DNA from: Acidobacteriota bacterium
Lineage (GTDB): Bacteria > Acidobacteriota > Terriglobia > Terriglobales > Acidobacteriaceae
Reading direction: 5' to 3'
DNA length: 64,000 nt
Assembly (NCBI GenBank): GCA_021779935.1
Contig: JAJXZT010000032.1
Span: 101,009 to 165,008 of the forward strand
Below are positions 45,681-54,791 of this stretch, piece by piece. Position 1 is the first letter of the stretch. Every line of letters begins with the position of its first letter. The position numbers and the translations under genes are program-made. The notes beneath the pieces were generated by a model that did not search any database, was not told where the DNA came from, and saw nothing but the letters and a program-made list of their open reading frames with translations.

Positions 45681-46718
45681 CTACTTTGCCCCCGTCTCTT
45701 CCGGAGTCAGCAGTGAGAGGTCCGCTTCGCGCAGGAACCTCGCAGACTCCTCGGGCGGCGTTGGGTTCATGTAGAACCCCGTTCCCCACTCGAAGCCGGC
45801 GGTCTTCGCCAGCTTGGGCATGAACTCGATATGCCAGTGGTAGAACTCGTTTCCCGCGTCCTGCAGTGGAGAGGTATGTATCACCAGGTTGTACGCGGGA
45901 TGGTCCAACACCGCGTCAGCCTTCATCGCGAGCAGTTTGATCGCCTTGGCAAGGTTCTCGAAAACGTGCGATGACGAATTCTCAAACGACGATTCGTGTC
46001 GCTTCGGAAGGATCCAGGTCTCGAACGGAAAGCGCGGCGCGAAAGGCGCCATCGTTACAAAGTCGTCATTTTCGTCCACCACACGCACCGGGTTTTCAAG
46101 TTCCTGGCGCACGATGTCGCAGAAGATGCAGCGCTCTTTGAAGATGTAATACTGCTTCGCGCCGTCTATCTCTTCCACCGCGTGCTTCGGGATGATGGGG
46201 AGCGCGATCAACTGCGAGTGCGGATGCTCCAATGTTGCGCCGGCGGCCTCGCCGTGGTTCTTGAAGATGAGGATGTACTTCAGGCGCTTGTCCTGCCGCA
46301 GATCGACAACGCGATCGCGAAACGCCCACAAAACTTCCTCGATCCGCTTTGCCGGCAGCGTCGCCAAAGTTGCGGTGTGGTCCGGCGTCTCAATGATGAC
46401 TTCATGCGCACCCACACCCTGCATTTTGTCGAACATTCCTTCGGCCTGCCGGTTCAGCATTCCCTCGATCTGCAGAGCCGGGAACTTGTTCGGCACCACG
46501 CGCACCGACCATCCATCCGAGTCGCGCTGCGCGGCGGTTCCGTTGGGGCGATAAGCCACAATTTCGTGCGGTGTCTTGTTTTCATTTCCGTAACAGAAAG
46601 GACAGAATCCACCCTTCAGCACCACCGGCGCGCGGAGAAAGTCCGTGGGTCGCTTCGCGCGATCCGTTGAAATGATTACCCAGCGGCCTACGATTGGATC
46701 TTTTCTCAGCTCAGGCAC
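45681..46718 (-). CDS. galT: Galactose-1-phosphate uridylyltransferase
   Basis: GalT exchanges UMP between UDP-glucose and galactose-1-phosphate in the Leloir pathway. Zinc cysteines occur in GGFCPFCYGNE and RCIFCDIV, and the catalytic HPH motif is GATLEHPHSQLIALP (HIT superfamily). The frame opens with a TTG at 46736, but the GTG at 46718, six bases after GAGG, gives the normal family start PELRKDPIVGRWVII and 345 residues. No galK or galE lies beside it. It follows yraN on the same strand by 39 bases. Confidence 0.88.
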   Translation of the reverse strand: MPELRKDPIVGRWVIISTDRAKRPTDFLRAPVVLKGGFCPFCYGNENKTPHEIVAYRPNGTAAQRDSDGWSVRVVPNKFPALQIEGMLNRQAEGMFDKMQGVGAHEVIIETPDHTATLATLPAKRIEEVLWAFRDRVVDLRQDKRLKYILIFKNHGEAAGATLEHPHSQLIALPIIPKHAVEEIDGAKQYYIFKERCIFCDIVRQELENPVRVVDENDDFVTMAPFAPRFPFETWILPKRHESSFENSSSHVFENLAKAIKLLAMKADAVLDHPAYNLVIHTSPLQDAGNEFYHWHIEFMPKLAKTAGFEWGTGFYMNPTPPEESARFLREADLSLLTPEETGAK

Positions 46719-46757
46719 AGTCAACCTCAGGCGCAACGATTCAGTGGCGGCCGGACA

Positions 46758-47234
46758 CTATCTCCGCCACTTGTCTGACTTCATACTACGCCACCAGAAG
46801 GCGTCCTTGAATAGAGTGATCTCCGGTTCTTTCCCTTCCAGGTACACGCTGGCGACATCGAAGCGATGCTGTGTGCCGGGTGGCATACGTCGCAGAAACT
46901 CGCGAGCCATTGCCAGTAATTCATCACGCTTGGCGCGGTCCACGGACATCTCCGCCGGAACAAGTCCTTTCTGGCTGCGTGTCTTTACTTCGACAAACGC
47001 CAGTACGTCGCCATCCCACGCGACAAGGTCCAACTCTCCCTTGCGTCGCGGGCTTCGCCAGTTCTGCGCCACCACGGTCCACCCCAGCCGCCGCAGATGG
47101 AAATGCACGGCGCGCTCGCCCGCCTGTCCAGTCAGCAGGTGATCCGGGATGGATGCATCGTAGGAAGGCCGCAGCTTTCTCCGCACGGCTCCCAGCGCCT
47201 TCACCGCCAACTCCGTGATTCGTCCCGAACCCAT
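46758..47234 (-). CDS. UPF0102/YraN-family predicted endonuclease
   Basis: The C-terminal 120 residues hold the restriction-endonuclease-like core of the YraN family: LTGQAGERAVHFHLRRLGWTVVAQNWR, RKGELDLVAWDGDVLAFVEVKTRS (E...D...ExK). The family is widespread and poorly characterised. I use the ATG at 47234 (158 residues), which keeps about 30 residues of extra N-terminus with a basic stretch. It lies downstream of the isc cluster terminator. Confidence 0.85.
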   Translation of the reverse strand: MGSGRITELAVKALGAVRRKLRPSYDASIPDHLLTGQAGERAVHFHLRRLGWTVVAQNWRSPRRKGELDLVAWDGDVLAFVEVKTRSQKGLVPAEMSVDRAKRDELLAMAREFLRRMPPGTQHRFDVASVYLEGKEPEITLFKDAFWWRSMKSDKWRR

Positions 47235-47311
47235 CCGGCGCAGTGTAGGCTGAGTGTCCCGCGGATTCCCGTGGCGTACGTCACCGGCCCGTGTGCGCTT
47301 ATGGAGCAATA

Positions 47312-47334
47312 GAAAACGGGCGGAATTCGCCCGT
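47312..47334 (-). terminator. Terminator of the isc operon
   Basis: Read on the minus strand, ACGGGCG and CGCCCGT form a 7-bp stem with a 5-base loop, followed by TTTTCT. It lies 26 bases after the iscX stop and would end the isc transcript before yraN. Confidence 0.7.
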
Positions 47335-47360
47335 CGATGAAGAACTTTACTGCTTTTGTA

Positions 47361-47576
47361 TCACTGCCTGTCCTGCCACTCGTCGTGCCAGGCCATCTGG
47401 ATTGCCTCCAGTTTGCCTTCGTTGGAGGCCATCGGGTCATCGGCAAAACCTGCGAGTTCGATCACCTTGCGGTGCAGGTCAGTGAACCGCACTTCAAGCG
47501 GATTCTGGTTGGGAAACTTGTCGCACAGTTCGATTGCAATGTCTTCCGAGTCCGTCCAGTGAAGTTCCAGCGCCAT
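47361..47576 (-). CDS. iscX: Fe-S assembly protein IscX
   Basis: IscX (YfhJ) is a small acidic protein that binds IscS and iron and modulates Fe-S assembly. The 71-residue product has the family pattern ELHWTDSEDIAIELCDKFP and VRFTDLHRKVIELAGFADDP. It is the last gene of the isc cluster, as in E. coli, and a hairpin terminator follows. Confidence 0.92.
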   Translation of the reverse strand: MALELHWTDSEDIAIELCDKFPNQNPLEVRFTDLHRKVIELAGFADDPMASNEGKLEAIQMAWHDEWQDRQ

Positions 47577-47612
47577 GTCTCGCTCCTGTTCGCTTGCCTG
47601 AGCCTATCAGAA

Positions 47613-48035
47613 TTATGAGTTTCCGCCACCTTCACTCACGTAATTCCGATTCCATGAAGGAATCTCCACGACAACTTCGCCGGGCTTTTCGATCACGACC
47701 TGGCATCCAAGGCGCGACTCCAGTTGCAGATCCGCGGCCATGTCCAGCCGATCGGCTTCATCGTCGTCCATCTCGCTGAGCAGTTCCTTGCCCTTCTTCA
47801 CCACTACGTGACAAGTTGTGCAGGCGCAGTTGCCGCCGCACGCATGGTCCAGGTGGACGCCGAAATTAATCGCCACATCGAGGATCGACTCCGGCTTGCC
47901 GTGGTCCTGGTATGCGAGCTTACCATGCTCAAACTCTACACTCTGTCCGCTCGGCAGGAACGTGACGCGCACCGTATTCGGTCCGAGCGCTTCGTCGGTT
48001 GTAGTCCCTGCTCCCTGCTGCTTTTCATCTGCCAT
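47613..48035 (-). CDS. fdx: 2Fe-2S ferredoxin of the ISC system
   Basis: It supplies electrons for cluster assembly. The 140-residue product has cluster ligands in the pattern C66-x5-C72-x2-C75 and C111 (HACGGNCACTTC...LGCQV), as in adrenodoxin-type ISC ferredoxins, plus an extra C70. An N-terminal extension of about 20 residues is longer than in E. coli Fdx. ATG at 48035 with GGAG upstream. It lies 37 bases after hscA. Confidence 0.9.
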   Translation of the reverse strand: MADEKQQGAGTTTDEALGPNTVRVTFLPSGQSVEFEHGKLAYQDHGKPESILDVAINFGVHLDHACGGNCACTTCHVVVKKGKELLSEMDDDEADRLDMAADLQLESRLGCQVVIEKPGEVVVEIPSWNRNYVSEGGGNS

Positions 48036-48072
48036 GATTGCGTTGCTCCAAATCTCGTTCGTGCTCTTTGTG

Positions 48073-49971
48073 CTATTTGAATTCGGCCTTGCCAATTGGA
48101 TGCGGCGCCACCGGGCCTTCGCCCATATCGGCCGACTCCATTGTCTTGCCCTTCAATGCGCTGCTCACCGCCGAATCCATCATCAATTCCGCCAGTCGCA
48201 TCGTCGCCTGGTTCAGAGCGTCAATCGCCCCGCGAATTGCCTGGAAATCCTGGCCTTCCTTGACTTCGCGAACTTCGGCTTCAAGGATCTCGATGATCTT
48301 CCGTTCATCGTCCGTCAAATGCTGCCACGCCTGGTTACTACGACCTTTTTCCAGCGCAGTCAGAATCGTCTCCGCTTCGTTCCGTGCCTCAATCACCTGC
48401 CGCTGTGCAAGGTCCTGCTCGGCGTAGTCGAACGACTCGAGAATCATGTTTTCCACTTGTTCGTCCGTCAATCCGTAGCTCGGCTGCACCTGGATTTCCG
48501 CCTGCTTCCCGCTGCGTTGCTCGCGCGCGGAAACCTGCAGGATGCCGTTGGCGTCGATAAGAAATTTCACCTCGATGCGCGGAAGTCCTGCCGGCATCGG
48601 AGGAATGCCCTTCAGATCGAAGCGGGCCAGAGAGCGACAGTCCTTTGCAAGTTCGCGCTCTCCCTGCAAAACGTGGATGGCGACATTTGTCTGCCCCTCC
48701 ACGCCCGTCGTGAAGTGCTCCGTCGCGCTCGCCGGAATCGTGGAATTCCGATGAATGATCTTGGCCACCACGCCACCCAGCGCTTCGATGCCGAGCGAAA
48801 GCGGCGTCACGTCCAGCAGCAGCATGTCCTGCGTGGCCTGCGATCCGCCGCCGAGAATATTTGCCTGCACGGCCGCACCCAGCGCTACCACTTCGTCGGA
48901 ATTCAGTTCGCAATGCGGCTCGCGCTGAAACAGATCTCGCACCAGTTGCCGCACCAGCGGAATTCGCGTCGATCCGCCAACCAGTACTGCCTCGTCGATT
49001 TGATCCGGGGTCAGGCCCGCATCCTTCATGGCCTGGCGGCAAGGCTCCACCGTGCGGTCGACAACCGGCCGGACAATTCCTTCGAAGGCCTCGCGTGTAA
49101 TCTCGCGTTGATAGAGTTTCCCGCCAGGCAATTCCACGGCGATCACGGTCTTTTCGCTGGAAGATAACGCGATCTTTGCGTCGATCACGGCCTTGCGAAT
49201 TCGTTGCACCGCTTCGCCATTCCGTCGCAAGTCGAGCCCCATGTCACCCTGGATGTCATCGAGCGCGATGGCGATCAGCAGGTTGTCAATGTCGTCGCCG
49301 CCGAGGTGCGTATCGCCGTTAGTGGCAATTACCTCGAAGATGCCGTCGTTCAACTTCAGGATGGAAATATCAAATGTTCCGCCGCCAAGATCGTAGACGG
49401 CGATGGTGCCGTTCTTGCGCTTGTCGAGGCCGTAGGCGAGTGACGCCGCCGTCGGTTCGTTCACCAGGCGAAGAACGTCGAGCCCCGCAATGCGTCCGGC
49501 ATCTTTCGTCGCCTGCCGCTGCGCGTCGTTGAAGTACGCCGGAACGGTAACGACAGCCTGCTTGACCGGCGATCCGAAAAAACGCTCGGCGTTGTGCTTG
49601 AGTTGACGCAACACATAAGCGGAGATTTCCGGCGGAGTATAGCTCTTATCCGCCAGCTTGATGCGCAGGACTTCGCCATCCGCCAGGTCTTCCGCAAGCC
49701 GGAACGGAAAGAGCTTCAACTCGTCCCGCACGTCTTCCTTGCCGCGTCCCATCAGACGCTTCACGGAATAAACAGCCCGGTCCGCCGTTTCGATGAGAAA
49801 CTTGCGGGCGCTATTGCCAACGATAACCTGGCCATTTGCATCCAGCGCCACAACCGACGGCACAAGGTTCACGCCATCCTCGCCGGGAATGATGACCGGG
49901 TGGTTCCCGTCCATGTAGGCGACGAGTGAGTTCGTGGTTCCGAGATCGATTCCTACTACGCGTTCAGCCAT
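48073..49971 (-). CDS. hscA: Hsp70-family Fe-S chaperone HscA
   Basis: HscA releases Fe-S clusters from IscU in an ATP-dependent way with HscB. The 632-residue Hsp70 has [15 protein letters not shown] (phosphate loop), [50 protein letters not shown], and the substrate-binding domain with [23 protein letters not shown]. Its place between hscB and fdx identifies it as HscA rather than general DnaK. Confidence 0.95.
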   Translation of the reverse strand: MAERVVGIDLGTTNSLVAYMDGNHPVIIPGEDGVNLVPSVVALDANGQVIVGNSARKFLIETADRAVYSVKRLMGRGKEDVRDELKLFPFRLAEDLADGEVLRIKLADKSYTPPEISAYVLRQLKHNAERFFGSPVKQAVVTVPAYFNDAQRQATKDAGRIAGLDVLRLVNEPTAASLAYGLDKRKNGTIAVYDLGGGTFDISILKLNDGIFEVIATNGDTHLGGDDIDNLLIAIALDDIQGDMGLDLRRNGEAVQRIRKAVIDAKIALSSSEKTVIAVELPGGKLYQREITREAFEGIVRPVVDRTVEPCRQAMKDAGLTPDQIDEAVLVGGSTRIPLVRQLVRDLFQREPHCELNSDEVVALGAAVQANILGGGSQATQDMLLLDVTPLSLGIEALGGVVAKIIHRNSTIPASATEHFTTGVEGQTNVAIHVLQGERELAKDCRSLARFDLKGIPPMPAGLPRIEVKFLIDANGILQVSAREQRSGKQAEIQVQPSYGLTDEQVENMILESFDYAEQDLAQRQVIEARNEAETILTALEKGRSNQAWQHLTDDERKIIEILEAEVREVKEGQDFQAIRGAIDALNQATMRLAELMMDSAVSSALKGKTMESADMGEGPVAPHPIGKAEFK

Positions 49972-50025
49972 GTCTGTTAAGTTTCGCGATGCTTAATTGA
50001 TGGATGAATAGTCATCCATGGGTTC

Positions 50026-50772
50026 TTAATTGCCCAGTACTTCGTTCAAGTCCCGCACAAGATTGCGGATGTAGGAACGACGGTTAACCAGGTCCACCAT
50101 CTTGTCGCGAACCGCCGTCCGTTCCGTGTCAACAATCTCTCCGCTTTCCGCACGTGCAATGACGGCGTCCCATTCATCCCAATCCCGCTGGAGTTCCGCG
50201 GCCAGCGCGTTGAACTTGCCATCCAAACGCCTGCGAGTGTCGGCAAGTTCCGTCTTGAGAGAAGGATCGTCTTCGCCCATCTTCTTATTCATGCGGGCTT
50301 CTTCCAACTGCATGTTCAGCTCGAAAACTTCTTCCAGCAGGTCCGGGGGAACCATCTGCTTCTTCTGTGTGCCGGCGGCACGCGCCGTTTCGGTCGCAGT
50401 CTTTGACTGCTCCTCGAGGTTCACGCCCTCCAACTTCAGCAGGTACTCAGTTCTCGTGACCGGATCTTTCAGCGTCCGGTACGCATCGTTCAACTGCGAG
50501 CTTTTCTCCAAGCTCCACGACTGCTCTTGATCAACCGCTCGCACAAATAAATCCGGGTGCAACTTGCGGCTCATCGCATAAAACTCGCGCTCCAATTGTT
50601 TGGGATCGATGTTCAGCTTGCGCGGCAATCCGAAGAATGAAAAATAGTCCGTGGGTACGGGAGGTTGCACCCTGCCACATGATTCACAGAAGTGCGCCGC
50701 ACGCATCGCGCCGCACGACCAGCACTCGTGTGCGAGCTTCGCTTTTTCCGCCGACTTAGTATCCGTGCTCAC
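50026..50772 (-). CDS. hscB: J-domain co-chaperone HscB with N-terminal tetracysteine site
   Basis: HscB brings IscU to HscA. The J domain holds the HPD motif (LHPDLF, residues 71-76) and TDYFSFFGLPRKLNIDPKQLE; the C-terminal helical region (about 145-248) binds IscU. Residues 17-32 form CWSC...CESC, a CxxC-x8-CxxC site known mainly from eukaryotic HSC20/HSCB and absent from E. coli HscB. The start is GTG at 50772 with AGGAG six bases upstream. The length (248) exceeds the usual 170-ish bacterial size, partly from the extra N-terminus. Confidence 0.92.
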   Translation of the reverse strand: MSTDTKSAEKAKLAHECWSCGAMRAAHFCESCGRVQPPVPTDYFSFFGLPRKLNIDPKQLEREFYAMSRKLHPDLFVRAVDQEQSWSLEKSSQLNDAYRTLKDPVTRTEYLLKLEGVNLEEQSKTATETARAAGTQKKQMVPPDLLEEVFELNMQLEEARMNKKMGEDDPSLKTELADTRRRLDGKFNALAAELQRDWDEWDAVIARAESGEIVDTERTAVRDKMVDLVNRRSYIRNLVRDLNEVLGN

Positions 50773-50900
50773 TCACCGCTCCTTTTGCCGACGGGTTCCG
50801 AGGAATCCGTTTGCAAAAATCACCCTGCCACCATCGGCAGGGTCTGGGAACAACCATACTCGGCTCGAATGACGGTCGCGATCGTCTCGTCATGCTTCGC

Positions 50901-51314
50901 TTACGAGAACGAACTGCCGCACCCGCAGGACTTGTGCGAATTCGGGTTCAGGAACACGAACCCCTGTTGCATGAGCGTCTCCTGCCAGTCGAGCGTCATG
51001 CCATGCAGGTAGATGAAGGACTTGGGATCGACAAATACCCGTACATCTTCGAACTGGAAAATCCTGTCGCGTTCCCGTGGCTGGGTGTCGAACCGGATAT
51101 TGTAGGAGAGCCCCGAACAGCCGCCGCCCTGTACGCCGAGACGAAGTCCCCCCTGTTCAGGCGAAATCCCTTCTTTCGCCATTGCCGTGCGGATATGCGC
51201 CACAGCCTTTGCAGTAACAAGGATGCCACTCACCGGCGTCGCCGGTACGGGCGCCTGCACCGTATCCTGTGGCTTCTCGTCTTCGCTTCCGATTTTGACG
51301 AACTGGCTTGCCAT
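50901..51314 (-). CDS. iscA: A-type Fe-S carrier IscA/ErpA-like
   Basis: A-type carriers receive clusters from IscU and pass them on. The three ligand cysteines are C66 (GGGCSGLSY) and C130/C132 (SCGCGSSF). The 137-residue protein has an N-terminal extension of about 28 residues with EDEKPQDTVQAPVPATP, not seen in E. coli IscA. Position between iscU and hscB matches the enterobacterial order. Confidence 0.93.
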   Translation of the reverse strand: MASQFVKIGSEDEKPQDTVQAPVPATPVSGILVTAKAVAHIRTAMAKEGISPEQGGLRLGVQGGGCSGLSYNIRFDTQPRERDRIFQFEDVRVFVDPKSFIYLHGMTLDWQETLMQQGFVFLNPNSHKSCGCGSSFS

Positions 51315-51388
51315 GTTTTTATTTTAGGCGTCTCCGCGCGAATTCCAACGACTTAAGTCACGGACGCGCAAGACGCTTCCTCGATTCC

Positions 51389-51781
51389 TCAAGCTTCGTC
51401 CTGCTGCTTCTTCTTCCAGTCACCAATCGCCGCACGGATCGCATCTTCCGCGAGTACCGAGCAGTGAATCTTGACCGGGGGAAGGGAGAGCTCCTTCACG
51501 ATGTCCGTGTTCTTGATCTCCAGCGCTTCATCCACCGTTTTGCCCTTCACCCATTCGGTGGCCAGGGACGAAGACGCGATTGCCGATCCACAACCGAAGG
51601 TCTTGAATTTTGCATCTTCAATAATCTTCGTCTCGGGATTCACCTTGATCTGCAACTTCATCACGTCGCCGCATTCCGGTGCTCCCACCAGCCCGGTGCC
51701 CACCTCTGCGCTCGCCTTGTCAAGCGAGCCGACGTTGCGCGGATTCGTGTAATGATCCAGTACCTTATCGCTGTATGCCAT
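51389..51781 (-). CDS. iscU: Fe-S cluster scaffold IscU
   Basis: IscU is the scaffold on which 2Fe-2S clusters form. The ligands are C37 (GAPECGDVM, with D39), C64 (FKTFGCGSAI) and C107 with H106 (LPPVKIHCSV). The chaperone-binding LPPVK motif recognised by HscA is intact. The 130 residues are a standard length. It lies 62 bases after iscS. Confidence 0.96.
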   Translation of the reverse strand: MAYSDKVLDHYTNPRNVGSLDKASAEVGTGLVGAPECGDVMKLQIKVNPETKIIEDAKFKTFGCGSAIASSSLATEWVKGKTVDEALEIKNTDIVKELSLPPVKIHCSVLAEDAIRAAIGDWKKKQQDEA

Positions 51782-51843
51782 CCGACCTTCTCCTCAATTC
51801 AATGCCTTGGGTTTCTTCCAATGTCTTTCGCGTCGCTCGAAGT

Positions 51844-53091
51844 CTAGTGCTGCCCTTCAGCGGCCCACTGCACCTTCGTGATATCGATGCCTTCCTTGTG
51901 CATTTCGTACAGCGGCGAAAGTTCGCGAAGCCGCTTCACGGTATCCACAACCTTCTTCGCCACGTAATCCACTTCCGCCTGCGTGTTGAAACGTCCGAGT
52001 CCAAAACGGATTGAGCTGTGCGCGAGGTCGTCGCCCGCACCCAGCGCCTTCAGTACGTAGGACGGTTCAAGCGTCGCCGACGTGCAGGCCGAACCGCTCG
52101 ACACTGCAATGTCGTTGATGCCCATCAGCAGTGACTCGCCTTCCACAAACGCGAAGCTGATGTTCAGGTTGTTCGGCAACCGATGTTCCACGGAGCCGTT
52201 GATGTAAACCTCGTCGAGGTTGGACATGATCTGGTCCCGCAGGCTGTCGCGCAGCCCGGAGAGATACTTACTCTCCTCGGCCATCTCGTTCATCGCGATC
52301 TCGCAGGCCTTGCCGAGTCCGACAATGCCCGGCACGTTCAGCGTTCCCGAACGCATACCGCGCTCGTGTCCGCCACCATCGATCTGCGCCACCAACTGCA
52401 CGCGCGGGCTCTTGCGCCGCACATAGAGCGCGCCGCATCCCTTCGGCCCATAGATCTTGTGGCCGGTGATCGATGCCAGGTCCACGTTGTCCTGGATCAC
52501 GTTGAACGGAACCTTGCCGATCGCCTGCACTGCGTCTGAATGGAAGATCACGCCCTTTTCGTGACAGATCTGGCCAATTTCGCGGATGGGTTGCAGTGCG
52601 CCGATCTCGTTGTTCGCAGCCATGATCGTCACCAGGATCGTCTTGTCATCAATGGCGCGCTTCAGGTCGTCGAGATCGATTCGTCCGTCCTTCTGCACTG
52701 GCAGATACGTCACGCGGAATCCGTGCTTCTCCAGCCGCTTGCAGGTATCGAGCACCGCCTTGTGTTCCGTTGCCTGGGTGATGATGTGGTTGCCCTTCTC
52801 GCGATACATCTCGGCAACGCCTTTGATTGCCAGGTTGTCGCTTTCGGTGGCTCCCGACGTGAAGATGATTTCCTTCGAAGTCGTGCCGATCAGCTTGGCG
52901 ATCTGTTCGCGCGCCTGCTCCACCGCCTGCTCCGCCGCCCATCCGAACTCGTGATTACGGCTTGCTGCGTTGCCAAACGTCTCGCTGAAATACGGCAGCA
53001 TCGCCTCCAGCACGCGCGGGTCCATCTGCGTCGTTGCATGGTTATCCATGTAGATCGGAAGCTTTACTGCGCCATTGGACTCGTTCGCCAT
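51844..53091 (-). CDS. iscS: Cysteine desulfurase IscS
   Basis: This PLP enzyme removes sulfur from cysteine for Fe-S assembly. Motifs include [45 protein letters not shown], the PLP lysine K212 ([11 protein letters not shown]) and the catalytic C336 in [17 protein letters not shown] on the long mobile loop, as in group I IscS. The ATG at 53091 follows GAGGAG ten bases away; an upstream TTG at 53109 is less likely. The length is 415 residues. Confidence 0.96.
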   Translation of the reverse strand: MANESNGAVKLPIYMDNHATTQMDPRVLEAMLPYFSETFGNAASRNHEFGWAAEQAVEQAREQIAKLIGTTSKEIIFTSGATESDNLAIKGVAEMYREKGNHIITQATEHKAVLDTCKRLEKHGFRVTYLPVQKDGRIDLDDLKRAIDDKTILVTIMAANNEIGALQPIREIGQICHEKGVIFHSDAVQAIGKVPFNVIQDNVDLASITGHKIYGPKGCGALYVRRKSPRVQLVAQIDGGGHERGMRSGTLNVPGIVGLGKACEIAMNEMAEESKYLSGLRDSLRDQIMSNLDEVYINGSVEHRLPNNLNISFAFVEGESLLMGINDIAVSSGSACTSATLEPSYVLKALGAGDDLAHSSIRFGLGRFNTQAEVDYVAKKVVDTVKRLRELSPLYEMHKEGIDITKVQWAAEGQH

Positions 53092-53129
53092 ATCAGTGCA
53101 TCTCCTCAATAACTCTCAACTCGCGTTAT

Positions 53130-53573
53130 CTATTGCTGCAATGTCACCAGTTCCACCGGCGACTGCTCGGGAGACTCGGTCAGCTCCCACACCGTCAACT
53201 TGCTTAGCACTTCTTCAATCGTCCGGTTCACCTTGCGCAGCGGTTCGCGAACCGTGCAACGGTCGCTCTGGCTGCAATCACCCTTCGCCGAACTGCACGA
53301 AGTAATGAACAGCGGACCTTCAATCGCCCGGATCACTTCCAGCGCGCTGATCAACCGGGGATCGCGTGCCAGTACATAGCCACCGTTCGTGCCCTGTTGC
53401 GACGCCAGCAACTTGGCCTTCACCAGCTTCTGCAGAATCTTCGCCAGGGCCTCCTGCGGAATCGAATACAGGTCGGCCAGATCCTTCGAGCTGCACGCGC
53501 CCAAATCCGAGTTCTCCGCCAAATGCCGCATGGCGATCAACCCGTAGTCGGCCTTTTTCGTTAGCTTCAGCAT
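53130..53573 (-). CDS. iscR: Rrf2-family Fe-S regulator IscR
   Basis: IscR senses Fe-S status with a 2Fe-2S cluster and represses the isc operon. The winged helix (KLTKKADYGLIAMRHLAENS...IPQEALAKILQKLVKAKLL) is followed by three cysteines, C93, C100 and C106, spaced Cx6Cx5C instead of Cx5Cx5C in E. coli. The histidine that serves as fourth ligand three residues after the last Cys in E. coli is not visible here. First gene of the operon, with two IscR-like operators directly upstream, consistent with autoregulation. Confidence 0.92.
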   Translation of the reverse strand: MLKLTKKADYGLIAMRHLAENSDLGACSSKDLADLYSIPQEALAKILQKLVKAKLLASQQGTNGGYVLARDPRLISALEVIRAIEGPLFITSCSSAKGDCSQSDRCTVREPLRKVNRTIEEVLSKLTVWELTESPEQSPVELVTLQQ

Positions 53574-53580
53574 CGCTTGC

Positions 53581-53622
53581 GTCGAATCTCCACTACTCCA
53601 CGTCGAATCTCCACTACTCCAC
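53581..53622. repeat. Perfect tandem duplication of a 21-base unit in the iscR leader
   Basis: The 21 bases at 53581-53601 (beginning GTCGAATCTCC) are repeated exactly at 53602-53622. They lie between the iscR start and the proposed -10 element, so they would be in the 5' untranslated RNA. On the RNA strand each unit reads GTGGAGTAGTGGAGATTCGAC. Confidence 0.95.
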
Positions 53623-53930
53623 TACGTTGTTAGATAATATCCGACCAATTCGGTCGCCAAAATCTCCGACTTATTTAGTCGCATATTGATTCTAAGCAGG
53701 ATTGTCCTGAAATGCAAATAAACTCAGGGAGTGGAGTTATTTCTAAGTCATTAGGAATAAATCAGTTAGTGAATGGCGATAAATTTAGTCGTAGATTTAC
53801 CGATTGGGCCCCACCATAACGGAATTACTCCACCCTCCCGCACCCTTGCGCAATGGAACGGCTGCGACAAAAGTAAGCCGACGCTGCAAATTCCTGCTGC
53901 AATCGCCTCAAGCGGTTCTAAAATGCCCGC
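53623..53930. other. Intergenic regulatory region upstream of iscR
   Basis: These 308 bases hold the iscR promoter region and two operators (annotated separately). A third, imperfect copy lies at 53777-53791 (CGATA-N5-AGTCG), near the divergent 85-residue gene. The stretch 53700-53800 is AT-rich compared with the genome. No gene was seen. Confidence 0.6.
53634..53681 (-). promoter_or_regulatory. iscR promoter with two type-1-like IscR operators
   Basis: Two boxes share the form CGACY-N5-RGTCG: CGACC-AATTC-GGTCG at 53642-53656 and CGACT-TATTT-AGTCG at 53667-53681, with centres 25 bases apart. They match the core GACT-N5-AGTC of the known type-1 IscR motif. On the minus strand a -10 like TATTAT lies at 53639-53634, right beside the first box, so IscR binding there would block RNA polymerase. 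Confidence 0.75.
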
Positions 53931-54188
53931 ATGTCGCGCTTTGAACATGACCGAATTCGCGGCAGTCTCTGGACGAAGGGCAGGACCGGCACGGTGATTG
54001 GTGCTGCCATTATCCTGATCCTTTTCTTTCGCTTTTCGCTCATTCGCTGGTTTCTTGGCATCAGTGTGGTCATTGGAGTGGTGATGGCGGCGGCAATTCA
54101 CTGGTATTTCGAGCACAAGCCGATCACATCGCCGGACGAAGGCAAAATCGTCCTCCACCTCAACGACGATGAACCTCCGCGAAAGTGA
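53931..54188 (+). CDS. Small membrane protein, 85 residues
   Basis: Two hydrophobic segments (VIGAAIILILFFRF and WFLGISVVIGVVMAAAIHWYF) lie between a basic N-terminus and an acidic tail (KIVLHLNDDEPPRK). The ribosome site is weak. I do not recognise it. The frame is supported by the clean membrane-protein composition. Confidence 0.6.
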   Translation: MSRFEHDRIRGSLWTKGRTGTVIGAAIILILFFRFSLIRWFLGISVVIGVVMAAAIHWYFEHKPITSPDEGKIVLHLNDDEPPRK

Positions 54189-54404
54189 ACCGCCGGAGCG
54201 TTGCGCCCCCGGACCGCCAGGTTCCGCGTGGGAAATTGTGCGCTTCCGTACTGAATGAACCGCCATTCAACAGAAAGTGGCGTTTTTGTGCCGATCTCCA
54301 CTTGACATGGATTACGGTCGGTCTAAAATACCGCCATTCTTCAGCCTCATTCCAGCCAACCCGGCCATCGCGCGGGTGGTACTTCAAATATGAGGCTGCC
54401 ATGT

Positions 54405-54602
54405 ATGGAGCAATCGCAAGAGCAGTCGCAGAATCCTTCCTTGAGTAAATCCATGACTAAGCAGTGTCAGCACACTCGCGTGCAAGTCGTCGCCCGGGAA
54501 GAGGACTCGGAGTTTGTCGAGTGCCTCGAATGTCGCGAAATCTTCGAAGCCAGTGAATTCAAAGACATGGCCATTGAGGAGAACACCCAGAGCGACACGT
54601 AA
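54405..54602 (+). CDS. Small zinc-ribbon-like protein, about 65 residues
   Basis: The frame contains KQCQHTRVQVVAREEDSEFVECLECREIFEASEF. Cys-x-His at the start and CLEC later could form a metal site like that of small zinc-ribbon proteins. The start is uncertain: ATG at 54390, 54405 or 54453; GAGG upstream slightly favours 54405. Function unknown. Confidence 0.5.
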   Translation: MEQSQEQSQNPSLSKSMTKQCQHTRVQVVAREEDSEFVECLECREIFEASEFKDMAIEENTQSDT

Positions 54603-54791
54603 TCTCCAGATGTGAGTCCAACATCGAAGCGTCTGACGATCAGACTCAAAGCGGCGGTGCTTTGTTCGCGCGTGTCCCATTCGGGGGAACAAATAGCACT
54701 GCCGAACTCGACGCCATTGCCATTGTGGCAACTGTTCCCGTATGTTTAGTGAACAGGTTGATGGATGGATCCTGCGCGGGACTGGTGTTTC

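Noticed and set aside
47818..49167. 449-codon plus-strand frame antisense to hscA
   Set aside because: It lies opposite well-conserved hscA and fdx, and its product is His/Arg/Leu-rich with no recognisable motif.
53581..53622. Two 21-base repeats as a CRISPR remnant
   Set aside because: They are directly adjacent without spacers and no cas genes are present; a tandem duplication explains them.
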